From positions 415,658-479,657 of the forward strand of contig NZ_LMMA01000032.1 in NCBI RefSeq assembly GCF_001422725.1: a stretch of DNA of 64,000 nucleotides, in the 5' to 3' direction. This stretch comes from Flavobacterium sp. Leaf82 (lineage in GTDB: Bacteria > Bacteroidota > Bacteroidia > Flavobacteriales > Flavobacteriaceae). The notes beneath the pieces are model-generated. The model was not told the DNA's origin, did not search any database, and saw nothing but the letters and a program-made list of their open reading frames with translations. Shown here piece by piece: positions 52,476-63,500 of the stretch (positions are counted from its first letter, which is position 1; each line of letters begins with the position of its first letter). Position numbers and translations under genes: made by a program.

Positions 52476-52483
52476 TAATTTTG
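52476..52483 (+). promoter_or_regulatory. -7 box upstream of the Oar-like receptor gene
   Basis: TAATTTTG, perfect TAnnTTTG, 29 bp before ATG 52513 and directly behind the rpsF-operon terminator. The -33 region falls inside that hairpin and has no TTG. Confidence 0.5.
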
Positions 52484-52512
52484 AAAGGAATAACTCACTC
52501 AAAACTAGGAAA

Positions 52513-55500
52513 ATGAAAAAAATCGTAACCTTATTATGTATTTTTATTGTCACTGTGGTTACAGGGCAAACAACAACTTCGAGTATTAAGGGTATTGTAA
52601 AAAGTTCAGGTAACGAACTTTTGCCCGGAGCTACTATCCTCGCAATACATACTCCTACAGGTTCAAAATATTCATCTCTCTCTAATGAAGACGGAAGGTT
52701 TAATATTTTAAATATGAGAATTGGCGGACCATATAAAATTTTGGTCACTTTTGTAGGGTATCAAAACCAGGAATATAATGATGTGTATCTTGATCTGGGT
52801 AAAGCTTTTAATTTAGATGTTGTTCTAAATGATGAAAGCCAGACATTAGAAGAAGTTAAAATAGTATCTAAGGATAAAGTTTTTAAAAGCGGAAAAACGG
52901 GTGCAGAAACCACTATTGGACGAAGAGAATTAACTGCACTGCCTACTATTTCAAGATCAGCTGAAGATTTTACCCGATTAGAACCAACAGCAAGCGGTGG
53001 TTCTTTTGGCGGTAGAAATGATCAATATAATAATTACTCTCTAAACGGTGCAATTTTTAATAACCCTTTTGGTTTAGATGCTGCAACTCCCGGAGGTCAA
53101 ACCGGAGCACAACCTATTTCGCTCGATGCGATAGAGCAAATTCAGGTAGCAACTGCTCCTTATGATGTGACTTTGTCTGGTTTTACAGGTGCTTCTGTAA
53201 ATGCCGTTACAAAATCAGGAACAAATGAGTTTCATGGTACTGCATATGCTTTTTACAGAAATCAGGATTTAACCGGAAGTAAAATTAAAGGAGAAAAAAT
53301 CTTTGTACCAAGTTTAGAACAAACTCAGGCAGGATTTAGTTTGGGAGCGCCAATTATTAAGGATAAGTTATTTATTTTTGGAAATTTTGAAATTGACAAA
53401 AGAAGTGACTTGGGTTCTAATTTTATAGCAAATAATAATGACGGTGTTACAGGAATTAATGAATCCAGGGTTTTAGAATCTGACCTGATTGCTGTTTCTA
53501 ATGCATTGGCAAATCTGGGATATAATACTGGTGCCTATCAGGGATTTATTCATGAATCGAATTCCAGTAAGGGAATTATAAAAGTAGATTGGAATATTAA
53601 TGATAATCATAAGTTAGCTGTTATTTATAATTTTCTGGATGCTTCAAAAGATAAACCTGCACATCCAACAGCTTTAGGATTTAGAGGGCCAAATGCTTCA
53701 ATCCTGCAATTTCAAAATTCAGGATATCAGATTAATAATAAATTAAGTTCATTCTTGCTGGAATTGAATTCAAAATTCAGTGAATCAGTATCTAATAAAT
53801 TACAGGCAGGTTATACTCATTTTAATGATTACAGAGATCCTTTTTCTACTCCGGCTCCGGTAATTAATATTCAGGATGGTGCGGGATCAAATTATATTAT
53901 TGCGGGTCATGAACCATTTTCTATCAATAATACGCTGGATCAGAAAGTGATTCAGATTACAGATAACCTGACTTATACGGTTGGAAAACATTCTTTTACA
54001 TTTGGATCTTCTTTTGAAAAATTTAAATTCGCGAATTCATTTAATTTAGGTGGATATGATAACTTTGGAAATCCAAATGGTTATGCAGGAACTTTTTTTA
54101 CGCCTTATTTTACTACACAGGATTTTCTGGATGATGCTGCAAAACCTTATGCAACAAGTATAGTAGCACAAAATTTACAATATGCCCAGGATACATTTAA
54201 TACAAAAAGTCAATTTGCAGTTGGCAGCGATGGCGGCTGGAAACTGGCAGAATTAAACGTAGGTCAGTTGGCTTTTTATGCACAGGATGATTTTAGTGTT
54301 ACCGAAGATTTTAAACTGTCTTTGGGTTTAAGAATTGATAAACCATTGTATTTTAATACTGCTGATTTAATCCAGAAATATATCGATACTGATAACGGTG
54401 GCGCCGGCAGGGATAATGATATTGATTATTATGATCCGGATACTGGAAATGCGGTTAAATTAATTTCGACCAATTTACCAAGTGATAAAATTTTATGGTC
54501 TCCCAGAATTGGTTTCAATTGGGATGTAAAAGGCAATGCAACTTCGCAGCTTCGTGGTGGATCCGGAATCTTTACCGGAAGAATTCCGTTTGTGTGGTTA
54601 GGGAATCAGGTAAGTGGTGCTGATGACAGCTTTTTTCAGATTATGGATCCTGATTATAAATGGCCTCAGGTCTGGAGAACAAGTTTAGGTTACGATCATA
54701 AATTTGAGAGTAATTATATTTTAACTTTCGATTTTTCATACAATAAAGATATTAATGGCGTTCAGGTACAAAACTGGGGTTTAAAAGATCCTACAGGAAC
54801 TCTTGCCGGAGCAGATGCTAGGTTAATTTATACTGCAGCAGATAAAGGGGCGAACAATGCTTATGTAATGACAAATTCTAATAAAGGATTTGCTTTTAAT
54901 GCTAGTGTTAAAGTTCAGAAGAATTTTGATAATGGTTTATATGCAAGTGTGGCTTATAACTATTTGGTGTCTAAAGATGTTAACTCAATCGAGGCTGAAA
55001 TTACAGGTGATGCTTTTGCCTTTAACCCCGCCTTGGGAAATGTAAATAAAGATGTTCTGTCGAACTCTAAATATGGAGATAATCATCGTTTTATTGGTGT
55101 AGCCTCTAAAAAATGGAAATATGGAAGTAATGATAAATGGGCTTCAACAGTGTCTGCTTTCTTTGAATATGCTCAGGGAGGACGTTTTAACTACACGTAT
55201 GGCGGAGATATTAATAACGACGGTTCTGCTGTGAATGATTTGATTTATATCCCTACAACTGCCGAAATTGGACAAATGACATTTACCGGAGCGGGACAAG
55301 GAGAAGCTTTTGATAAATATATTGAGCAGGATAAATATTTAAAAACAAGAAGAGGGCAATATGCTGAGCGCTATGGGGCAATTTCTCCGTGGAGAGGAAG
55401 ATGTGATTTTAAATTTTTACAGGATTATAATTTCAAAGTTTCATCAGCTTCTGAGAAAAAGAATACGATCCAGTTTAGTGTTGATATATTAAATCTTGGT

Positions 55501-55683
55501 AATTTAATTAATTCTGATTGGGGTGTGGTTCAGGTTCCTACCAGTGTACAGCCAATAGGGGTTACTGTAGCAGGAAATACACCAACTTATACTTTTACCA
55601 ATACACAAACAAAAACGTTTAGCTATGACGCCAGTTTAACATCAAGATGGCAGATGCAATTTGGTATACGATATATTTTCTAG
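52513..55683 (+). CDS. Oar-like TonB-dependent outer-membrane receptor
   Basis: 1056 residues from ATG 52513 (signal peptide ending TVVTGQT). An in-frame TTG upstream overlaps the terminator and is rejected. N-terminal carboxypeptidase-regulatory-like domain (about 22-105: SIKGIVKSSGNELLPGATIL, FVGYQNQEY), plug (TTIGRRELTALPTISRSAEDFTRLEPTAS, YSLNGAIFNNPFGLD, IQVATAPYDVTLSGFTGASVNAVTKSGTNEFHGTAYAF), then a long barrel ending MQFGIRYIF. This is the OmpA-related Oar group, distinct from SusC; no SusD is beside it. Ligand unknown; some Oar proteins take up or export peptides or proteins. Confidence 0.9.
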   Translation: MKKIVTLLCIFIVTVVTGQTTTSSIKGIVKSSGNELLPGATILAIHTPTGSKYSSLSNEDGRFNILNMRIGGPYKILVTFVGYQNQEYNDVYLDLGKAFNLDVVLNDESQTLEEVKIVSKDKVFKSGKTGAETTIGRRELTALPTISRSAEDFTRLEPTASGGSFGGRNDQYNNYSLNGAIFNNPFGLDAATPGGQTGAQPISLDAIEQIQVATAPYDVTLSGFTGASVNAVTKSGTNEFHGTAYAFYRNQDLTGSKIKGEKIFVPSLEQTQAGFSLGAPIIKDKLFIFGNFEIDKRSDLGSNFIANNNDGVTGINESRVLESDLIAVSNALANLGYNTGAYQGFIHESNSSKGIIKVDWNINDNHKLAVIYNFLDASKDKPAHPTALGFRGPNASILQFQNSGYQINNKLSSFLLELNSKFSESVSNKLQAGYTHFNDYRDPFSTPAPVINIQDGAGSNYIIAGHEPFSINNTLDQKVIQITDNLTYTVGKHSFTFGSSFEKFKFANSFNLGGYDNFGNPNGYAGTFFTPYFTTQDFLDDAAKPYATSIVAQNLQYAQDTFNTKSQFAVGSDGGWKLAELNVGQLAFYAQDDFSVTEDFKLSLGLRIDKPLYFNTADLIQKYIDTDNGGAGRDNDIDYYDPDTGNAVKLISTNLPSDKILWSPRIGFNWDVKGNATSQLRGGSGIFTGRIPFVWLGNQVSGADDSFFQIMDPDYKWPQVWRTSLGYDHKFESNYILTFDFSYNKDINGVQVQNWGLKDPTGTLAGADARLIYTAADKGANNAYVMTNSNKGFAFNASVKVQKNFDNGLYASVAYNYLVSKDVNSIEAEITGDAFAFNPALGNVNKDVLSNSKYGDNHRFIGVASKKWKYGSNDKWASTVSAFFEYAQGGRFNYTYGGDINNDGSAVNDLIYIPTTAEIGQMTFTGAGQGEAFDKYIEQDKYLKTRRGQYAERYGAISPWRGRCDFKFLQDYNFKVSSASEKKNTIQFSVDILNLGNLINSDWGVVQVPTSVQPIGVTVAGNTPTYTFTNTQTKTFSYDASLTSRWQMQFGIRYIF

Positions 55684-55707
55684 GAAAATAAAAAATAGTG
55701 TAAATTT

Positions 55708-55734
55708 GCCCTCTTAATTTAAGAGGGCTTTTTT
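55708..55734 (+). terminator. Terminator after the Oar-like receptor gene
   Basis: GCCCTCTT (55708-55715), loop AATTT, AAGAGGGC (55721-55728), then six T. Confidence 0.93.
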
Positions 55735-55797
55735 ATTATAAATATCCTGGAATAGCTAAATGAGGCTATTGAATAAAAATCTGACAAATAAACACTA

Positions 55798-56271
55798 ATG
55801 AAATACGCAAGATTAACAAAAGAGCAATTTGATGAATTGCATGCAGAATTTGCCAGCTTTCTAGCCACTCAGGCGATAGATAAAGCAGAATGGGATTCTA
55901 TTAAGATAAATAAACCGGAAGTTGCAGAACAGGAGCTGGATGTTTTTTCAGATTTAATATGGGAAGGTGTTTTATCCAGAGCAGAATTTTTAGAACATTT
56001 TTCTAAAAATCATATTTTTCTGTTTCAATGTTTTGAGACTGAGGTGCAATCTATAGTTTTAAAATCATTATTTCCTGAAACTGATTTTTTGACTAAAGAA
56101 GGTCTGCAATGGTTAAGTGATAATATGTTTACGGAGAACATAGAAATGAAAGTGGGTAAAAAAGTATTTACAGAGGATAGAAATGCCTCAATCTTTGAAT
56201 TAATTCAGCAAGGTGCGTTTTTAAGTGACGGACAATTGTTCACTCAGATCAATACTATTATTGAATCGTAG
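55798..56271 (+). CDS. DUF6495-like cytoplasmic protein
   Basis: 157 residues, acidic and helical, no signal or membrane segment: MKYARLTKEQFDELHAEFASFLATQAIDKAEW, EVAEQELDVFSDLIWEGVLSRAEFLEHFS, LFQCFETEVQSIVLKSLFPETDFLTKEGLQWL. I associate this pattern with a conserved Flavobacteriia protein of unknown function (DUF6495); the name is from memory, not from a search. It is a single-gene unit between two terminators, so it likely has its own promoter in the 114-bp gap, though none was clear. Confidence 0.8.
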   Translation: MKYARLTKEQFDELHAEFASFLATQAIDKAEWDSIKINKPEVAEQELDVFSDLIWEGVLSRAEFLEHFSKNHIFLFQCFETEVQSIVLKSLFPETDFLTKEGLQWLSDNMFTENIEMKVGKKVFTEDRNASIFELIQQGAFLSDGQLFTQINTIIES

Positions 56272-56291
56272 TTTTTTGCAAAATAAATTTT

Positions 56292-56332
56292 AAAAAAGGT
56301 AAATGATTGATGTTAAATTATTTACCTTTTTT
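56292..56332 (+). terminator. Terminator after the DUF6495-like gene
   Basis: AAAAAAGGTAAAT (56292-56304) and ATTTACCTTTTTT (56320-56332), 15-nt loop, long T-rich tail. Confidence 0.88.
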
Positions 56333-56851
56333 TATTTTTTTAACACTTGTTTAGACTTTTGTATTTTGTTTACCCCGTATTTTCACGGTTTTTTTTTGAA
56401 ATGTGTAAAGAATGAAGATTTTGTGTTTAAATTGTAAGTTTTACTTTTCAATTTTGCTTTTTTAGTTCTAAATCAAACGATTAAGAAAGAATAAAAGTAA
56501 TCTAAAACTTACTTTTTTAAGATTTAACAAATTTTATTTGCATTTTTTATGATAATTATAACAGTTGATTTAATGTTAAAAGTATAGGTTTTTCGCATGT
56601 TATGGCTGTTATTGTGCTTTTAGTTTTTTAAAATTCAAAAAAAAATAAGAAATTTATTCTTGTTTTGCATTTTACTTTTTTATAATTTTAGAATACAAAA
56701 GTTAAACAAAGTAGTTTTTGTGCTTTTTGAAATTCATAAAATAGGAGATAATTTTAAATTGCTATTTTTTAAATAGATTCAGATTCCCTTTTTATGTTTT
56801 TTATTGAATTTTTAAAATTGAAGATTAAATAATAACTTAATTAGTTTGCTT

Positions 56852-57043
56852 ATGGAATTGACATTTACTTTCTTTATCAAGTTTGCATTAGGTGTTGCTG
56901 TTATTTTAGCTTTATTTTTTATGAGTTTAAGATTAGTCAAATTTATTTTTAAATCTGACTTTTATTTAAGTGCAGACTTTTCTCAACATTTTTACAGTTA
57001 TGTCAGTTTTTTATTTTCAAAGTCAGATCGGTGGCTTTGTTGA
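56852..57043 (+). CDS. Possible small membrane protein (doubtful)
   Basis: 63 residues from ATG 56852: MELTFTFFIKFALGVAVILA, one strong membrane helix (FALGVAVILALFFMSLRLVKFIF), then an aromatic tail ending SDRWLC. It stands in a T-rich region where hydrophobic frames arise by chance. There is no promoter or recognised homologue, so it is kept only as a candidate. Confidence 0.3.
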   Translation: MELTFTFFIKFALGVAVILALFFMSLRLVKFIFKSDFYLSADFSQHFYSYVSFLFSKSDRWLC

Positions 57044-57229
57044 CGAAAGGCATTTTTGTGTTTAATTTTTAGATACTGAAAATGCCCCTTATCAAAATCA
57101 ATGATTCAATTTTTAGAAGTTATTCTAAATCAACAAAGTTTATAGATTGCCTAATCAACTTTTTATAAATATTGATTCATACTATATATTAGAATTCCCT
57201 CAGTTCTACATCAACTTAAATTTTCTTTT

Positions 57230-57370
57230 ATGAAAATTAGTCCACTAACAAATCACTCCTTTTGGAAGATTGATGTAGGTCAATATTCCCTAAAATTTTC
57301 CAGACATTTTTTATTCTATCAGAATAAAAACTGCTCTTTGGTATACTTCGGTATACGCAATACAACATGA
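57230..57370 (+). CDS. Possible 46-residue leader reading frame (doubtful)
   Basis: ATG 57230 to TGA 57368-57370, starting MKISPLTNHSFWKIDVG and containing SLVYFGIRNTT. Base composition is less extreme than around it. The frame spans the right arm of the CTACATCAA/TTGATGTAG repeat and two of the GTATAC boxes, so conserved DNA rather than protein may be the reason it looks unusual. Confidence 0.2.
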   Translation: MKISPLTNHSFWKIDVGQYSLKFSRHFLFYQNKNCSLVYFGIRNTT

Positions 57371-57521
57371 TTTTTTTACTGAATTGGAGTTTACATTCTT
57401 AGTATACTGCGGATTTAAATTTCATTTTAACTAGTTGATTTTTAACGTTTTTTAAAATTGCCTAAGCATACGTGCTTATCGCAACAGGTATTTTATTGTC
57501 CATTTTCTAATCTTCCAAATT

Positions 57522-60500
57522 ATGAAAAAAAATTTTACTTTCTATGATCTCATCGTAAAGAAGAGATTGTTGGGTTTATTGTTTTTATTGCTTTTATGCA
57601 ATAAAAACTTTGCACAAACCTTTTGCAGACCTACTTCTGAGACCTCTGGTATTGGAGGAGTGTGTCTGGGTGCAACAGAAATTATTAATCCGTCTTTTGC
57701 TTATGATGCCAGTTTGAGCACATATGCAACACTGACGAATTCTCTGGGTGTACTTTGTTTTGCACAGGAAACGGTAGCATTTAGTCAAACAGCGAGAGCG
57801 GGTGATCAAATTGTTATTTATTACGGTTCAAATTCAGCGTTGTTAGATGTTGGTTTGTTGTCTAATGCGAGTATTCAGGCAAGAAATTCAGCAACAAATA
57901 CCAATGGAGCCACGGTTGCATTAAACAGCCCTTTGCTGAATATTCAGCTCTTGGCCGGAAACACAGTGGGTGTTATTAGATATACACTAACGGGTGATGC
58001 TGATCAACTTAGAATTCAGGTAGGCGGGCTTGTTAGTGTGCTCTCGAATTTAAGAATATACGATGTGCGTTTGCAATTTGCAAAACCAACGATTACTAAT
58101 GGAGAAACACAATCTATATGTACCGGACAATCAATAGCACTTACAGCTACTGCTGCACCTGGAACAACAGTAGCATGGTATGATTCGCCAACATCTACTA
58201 CAGCACTTTCTAACGTAGCAAATTATACTACGCCAGCATTAACAGCTACAACTACATATTATGTAAGTACTTCAAGAGTTGCCGGTTGTGAAAGCAGTGA
58301 GCGTTTACCGGTAACTATTAATGTAATAGATCCTGTAATACCGGTTATAAGCCCTGCGGGAACAGCAATTTGTTCTGCCGGAGCAACTCAGGCAACGACC
58401 TTATCTGTTGTAAATCCGGTTTTAGGAACTACTTATTCCTGGTATAATGCTCCTACGGCAGGAACACTTTTAACTACTGGTAATACTTATACACCAACTG
58501 TACCTACAGGAGTAACAAATTTCTATGTTGAAGCTTCAATTGGTGCCTGTAAGTCAGCACGTACTCAGGTTACAGTTACTTCAACTCCTGTACCTGCACT
58601 TGCGACAATATTAACGCAAAGTGTGTCTATATTATCTGGACAAAATGCTACTTTAAGCGCTTCGACAAGCGAGGCAGGCGTTACTTTGGACTGGTATGAT
58701 GTACCTACAGGGGGAACTAAATTATTAGGAGATTCGAACACTTTTACAACACCAATATTAACTGCAACTAAAACATATTATGTAGAATCACGTAATAGTG
58801 CAGGAGGATGTGTCAGCGCAACAAGAGTTCCGGTTACAGTAACTGTTTTGGCTAACCCGTTAGGAGGATGTTTAGAAGCAAATAGTCAGCAAACAACTCA
58901 AAACGGACTTTGTTTGCTTTGTTCTTCTACAACTCCAAACAACTCTGTTGATGGAAATAGTGCTACTTCGGCAAGATTAACTTTACCAATAGGTTTGGTA
59001 AATGGATGGATTCAGCAAACATTACAATTTAATAATCCAGGTAAAGTGGGTGATATTGTAGATGTTGAATTGGCATTACCAGGAGGATTGGCAGATGTTG
59101 CATTATTAGGAGGCGTTAGTTTAGCAACTTATAATGGAGCGACTTATAACGGAGACCGCGTTTTTATCAATAATCCGTTGGTTTCTTTACAACTTATATC
59201 CGGAAATAGATTTAGAGCGAGTATCGTTTCAGGTGCAAATTTTGATCGTGTAGAAATTAGATTTGGTGCCGTAGTAACGGTATTGACCAGTTTAGATATC
59301 TATCAGGCAACTTACAGATATAAAGCGCCAACAATTTCAGGAAATACAACAATTTGCAGCGGTCAGACAGCTACTTTAGTTTCTAGTGCTGCTTTGGGCG
59401 AAACGATAAGATGGTATGATGCTTTAACTGGAGGAAATTTATTATTTAGTACAGCGGCTATTACAACTCCGGCTTTAACGGCTAATCAAACTTATTATGT
59501 TGAAATTACCAGAAATGGTTGTGTAAATAGCGAAAGAACTCCTGTAGTTATTACAGTAAATAATCCTGTTGCACCAACACCTGTTACTGCAAGTCCATCG
59601 AATTTATGTAGTGGCGAAACAACAACAATAACAATTGATACACCGGTTGCGGGCACTACTTATAATTGGTATGACGCGGCGACTGGCGGAAATTTATTGT
59701 TTACAGGTACCACTTATACAACACCTAACTTAACTGCAACAACTACTTATCACGTTGAAGCTGTAATTGGCAGTTGTTTAAGTCCTGCCCGTACAGCAGT
59801 AACTGTTACTGTGAATCCGGCAGCATCAGTTCCGGTTCCGGTATCTTCAAATGTAATTATTCAGTCTGGGCAAACTGTAACTTTATCTGTTGCAACTAGT
59901 GCCGGGGTTTCTTATGAATGGTATGATGCTCCAACAGGAGGTAACCTTTTATTAGCAAATTCAAGTACTTATACTCCTAGTCCGGCTTTAACAGCAAACA
60001 AAACATTTTATGTTCAGGCTAGAAATTTAGCTACAGATTGTATAAGTGCTACAAGAGCGGCAATAAATGTTATGGTAATTAATACTGTAAGCACCTGTTT
60101 GCAGCCAATTTCACAAGCGGTAAGCATAGATACGAATTTACCAGTTGCATTGTGTGTTTTGTGTACGTCCAGTAATGAAATTAATTCTTATGATGGAAAC
60201 ATAAATACATTTGCTACTCTGACTATTCCTGCGGGAGTATTGAATGCTTATATACAACAACAACTAACTTTTGGTACACCGGGTCAGGCAGGAGATATCA
60301 TAGATATTGAGCTAGAATTACCTGGAGGAATTGCTGATGTAGCATTGTTAGGATCTGTTAGTATAGCAACTTATAATGGAGGAACATTTAACAATGACAG
60401 ACTTTTAATCAATAATAATTTATTGAATTTGCAGGTATTATCAGGAAATAAATTTAAAGTTAGCTTTCCTACAGCTGCAGTATTTGATAAAGTCGAAATT

Positions 60501-63500
60501 AGATTTGGGGCTTTGGTAGGGTTGTTAACAACGCTAAATATTTATGAAGTTTCGTATAGATTTCCAAATGCAACAATAACTGGGGCAACAGCACCAATTT
60601 GTTCTGGAGAAACTCCTACATTGACTGCATCTTCTACTGGAACAGAAACTTTTGCCTGGTATGATGCTCCAACAGGAGGAAATTTAGCAGCGGTTAATTC
60701 TACACCTTTAAATGTTACCACTACTTATTATTTAGAAGCCACTCGTGGTGCATGTATTAATAGTGTTCGTCAGCCAGTAACAATAACTGTATTGCCTATT
60801 CCTACAGCTGCAGATATTGCAATTACAAGTCCTCTAACTGCTTCATGTGCAGGAGGTGTTGTATTGACTCCAACATCTGCTTTAGCGGGAGCAACATTTA
60901 AATATTACTTAGATCAAAATAAAACCGAAGAAATTACAACAGGTTCGGTAGCGGGCGTAACATATTCTAAAGATGCTACAACCGGAGCTTTAACCATTAG
61001 CGGACTTATTGCTGCTAATGCACCTTATACATATTATGTATCTGTTCTTAACGGAGGAACTTGTGAGAATGTAAATGGAACTTTAAAAGAAGTTGTCGTA
61101 AATTATCCTGCAGGTTCAGCTTTAACAGTTACAAGTCCATATTCAGCTTGTGGTAAAGTAAATTTAAAAGATGCTATTTCAAATTTTGATACATCAGGAA
61201 ATACAACTTATACTTTCTTTGATTCAGCAAATAATCCAATTACAGAACAAGCGGCAGGAAATATTCTTGTAAGTGGTACTTATTTTATTCAGGCTCAAAC
61301 TACTGGTGTAGATTGTCCGTCAACAAGAGTACCTGTAGCGGTAACTGTTAATCCATTGCCTACATTAACAGGAGTAACGAGCTCGATTGCTGTTAACACA
61401 GGAACTTCGGTAGCTTTAGCAGCAACTTCAAACGGAACAATAACATGGTATGACCCACAAGGAAATGCATTACCATCAAATAACACAGGAATTCTAAATA
61501 CTGTTGGTGTTTATACCTATACTGTGGTAGCCAGCAATGGTACTTGTACAACCAGTCAAACAGTAACGATTAGCGTTATTGATCCGGCTGCTTGTGATGC
61601 GTTATTAGAAAGAGTTTATGCAAATTCTCAATTATCGGGATCAGTTATTACAGGATCAGTTACAAACGGACCTTTGGCTGTAGATAATGACCCAAGTACA
61701 TTTTCTACTATAACTACTGGTTTAGGACTTTTAGGCATTGGCACAACATGGCAAAATCTGCAATGGCCAACAACTATTCCTAAAGGAACTGCGGTAACTG
61801 TAAAAATAGGTTTAGAAAACAGCTTACTTGCAGTTGGACAAAATATTTCTGTAATAGGTACTAAACGTGACGGATCTAATAACCCAATAGATATTGGAAC
61901 TTTACAATCTGTATCAGGATCATTATTAAACTTATTACCGGGACAAAACTCATTCGAATATACATTTGTTCCTTCTAATACTACTGGTCTTCAGGATTAT
62001 GATGGTATTCGTGTACAGTTGGGCTCTGTTTTGAGTGTAGCACAAAATATTAATGTTTATGATGCTTACTATAAAAAACAAGTAACTCAAATTGCTTGTG
62101 GTCAAGGCGATATCGAAGATATTTTCTCTGGCGTAAAAGATTTAGGAGTCGGGGCACTAACAGCAACAGTAGGGGTTTCTAATCCTTGGAATGTGGCTGA
62201 TGGTGATGTTGCTACATATGCTACAATGTTTAGCGGGGCAGGAGTACTTGCTGCTGCTGAACTTACTACAACTTTTAGAACGCCATCTATGGTGGGTGAT
62301 AGTTTAAGAATTACCATTTCTAAACCGGGAACACTTTTAAATCTTAATTTACTTACCGGATTTACTATTCAGCTTTACTCAGGAAATATCCCTGTAGGCG
62401 CACCAATACAAAATACCAGTAGTTTATTGACTTTAAAATTGCTTTCAGGCGATACAATGGCAATGACAATCGTTGCGCCGCAAACGGAACCATATGATAA
62501 AGCGGTTATTACTTTTGGAGGTGTTGCAAGTGTGCTGGATCAACTTAGAGTTCATACTATTGATCGTGTAACCAATACAAAAGTGATTGGCGGAGATCTT
62601 GATAATAATATAACGGTTTGTCCGGGAGCAGCTATTACACTCCAGGTTCCGCCTAAATCTTGTGCGGATTATGTCTGGTATGATTCACCAACAGGAGGAA
62701 ATGTTTTAACCACTGGTCAGATTTATACTCTTCCGGAAACATTAGCTGCCGGAACTTATAAATATTATATTCAGCCAATTCGTTATGGTTGCCCAGCTTT
62801 AGAAAGAGGTGAAGTAACTGTAATAGTTAGAGCAACTACTCCTGCGGCTACAATAGCAAGTGTAACCATAAACGGAGGAAACAGTACTATTATATGTGCC
62901 GAAGATGGTACAGTAACACTGGACGCAATCTTAAATGGTACGCCTGTACTAACGAATCCTGTATACCACTGGTATAGTTTTGACGGTACAACTAGTCAGG
63001 AAATAGTTGGTGAAACAGCTCCTAAATTAATAATAACAGGATTAGCTCCGGGAACATATACTTATTATGTTGGACTTAGTTCAGATGAATATTGTGAAAC
63101 TGCACCAGCAGATAGAAAACAAGTAACATTTACTATTTTACCTACTTCTCTTGTAACAGATATTAATGTAGATAATGCTACTATTTGTCATGATACTGAT
63201 GCGGTGTTAACACCAACCAGCAGTTTAATAAATCCAGTTTTCTTCTGGTATTTAGATGCGAATAAAACGCAGCCTATTTTTAATGGAGTAATTAACGGAG
63301 TAACATATGCGGTAAGTAGTACAGGAGTTTTAACAGCTTCAGGTTTAACTACTGCTATGAGTCCTGTTTCTTATTATGTTGCCGTTACAAGTGATAATAC
63401 ATGTCAGAATAAAAACGGAGAGCTTAAAGTTGCAACTGTAATGATTAACGATCCGGCTACGCCAACATTGGTAACTGCGGGAACACAAAATTTCTGTCTG

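Larger units (their letters stand above)
56272..57521. other. 1.25-kb AT-rich region upstream of the giant adhesin gene
   Basis: Very T-rich DNA with the DUF6495 terminator (56292-56332), a weaker CCGT/ACGG hairpin ending in nine T (56375-56397) and an AAAAGTAA/TTACTTTT hairpin (56493-56516). It also holds two doubtful small reading frames, an inverted repeat CTACATCAA/TTGATGTAG (57206-57278), three GTATAC boxes (57341-57407) and TAAGCA/TGCTTA (57463-57478). No consensus promoter was found in front of the adhesin gene. Confidence 0.65.

Noticed and set aside
55701..55708. TAAATTTG, a perfect -7 box before the DUF6495-like gene
   Set aside because: It runs directly into the terminator hairpin of the preceding gene, so a transcript from it would end at once; most likely chance.
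57594..62317. Minus-strand frames of 60-70 codons within the adhesin region
   Set aside because: They are antisense shadows of the long plus-strand frame, which has a signal peptide and clear protein repeats.
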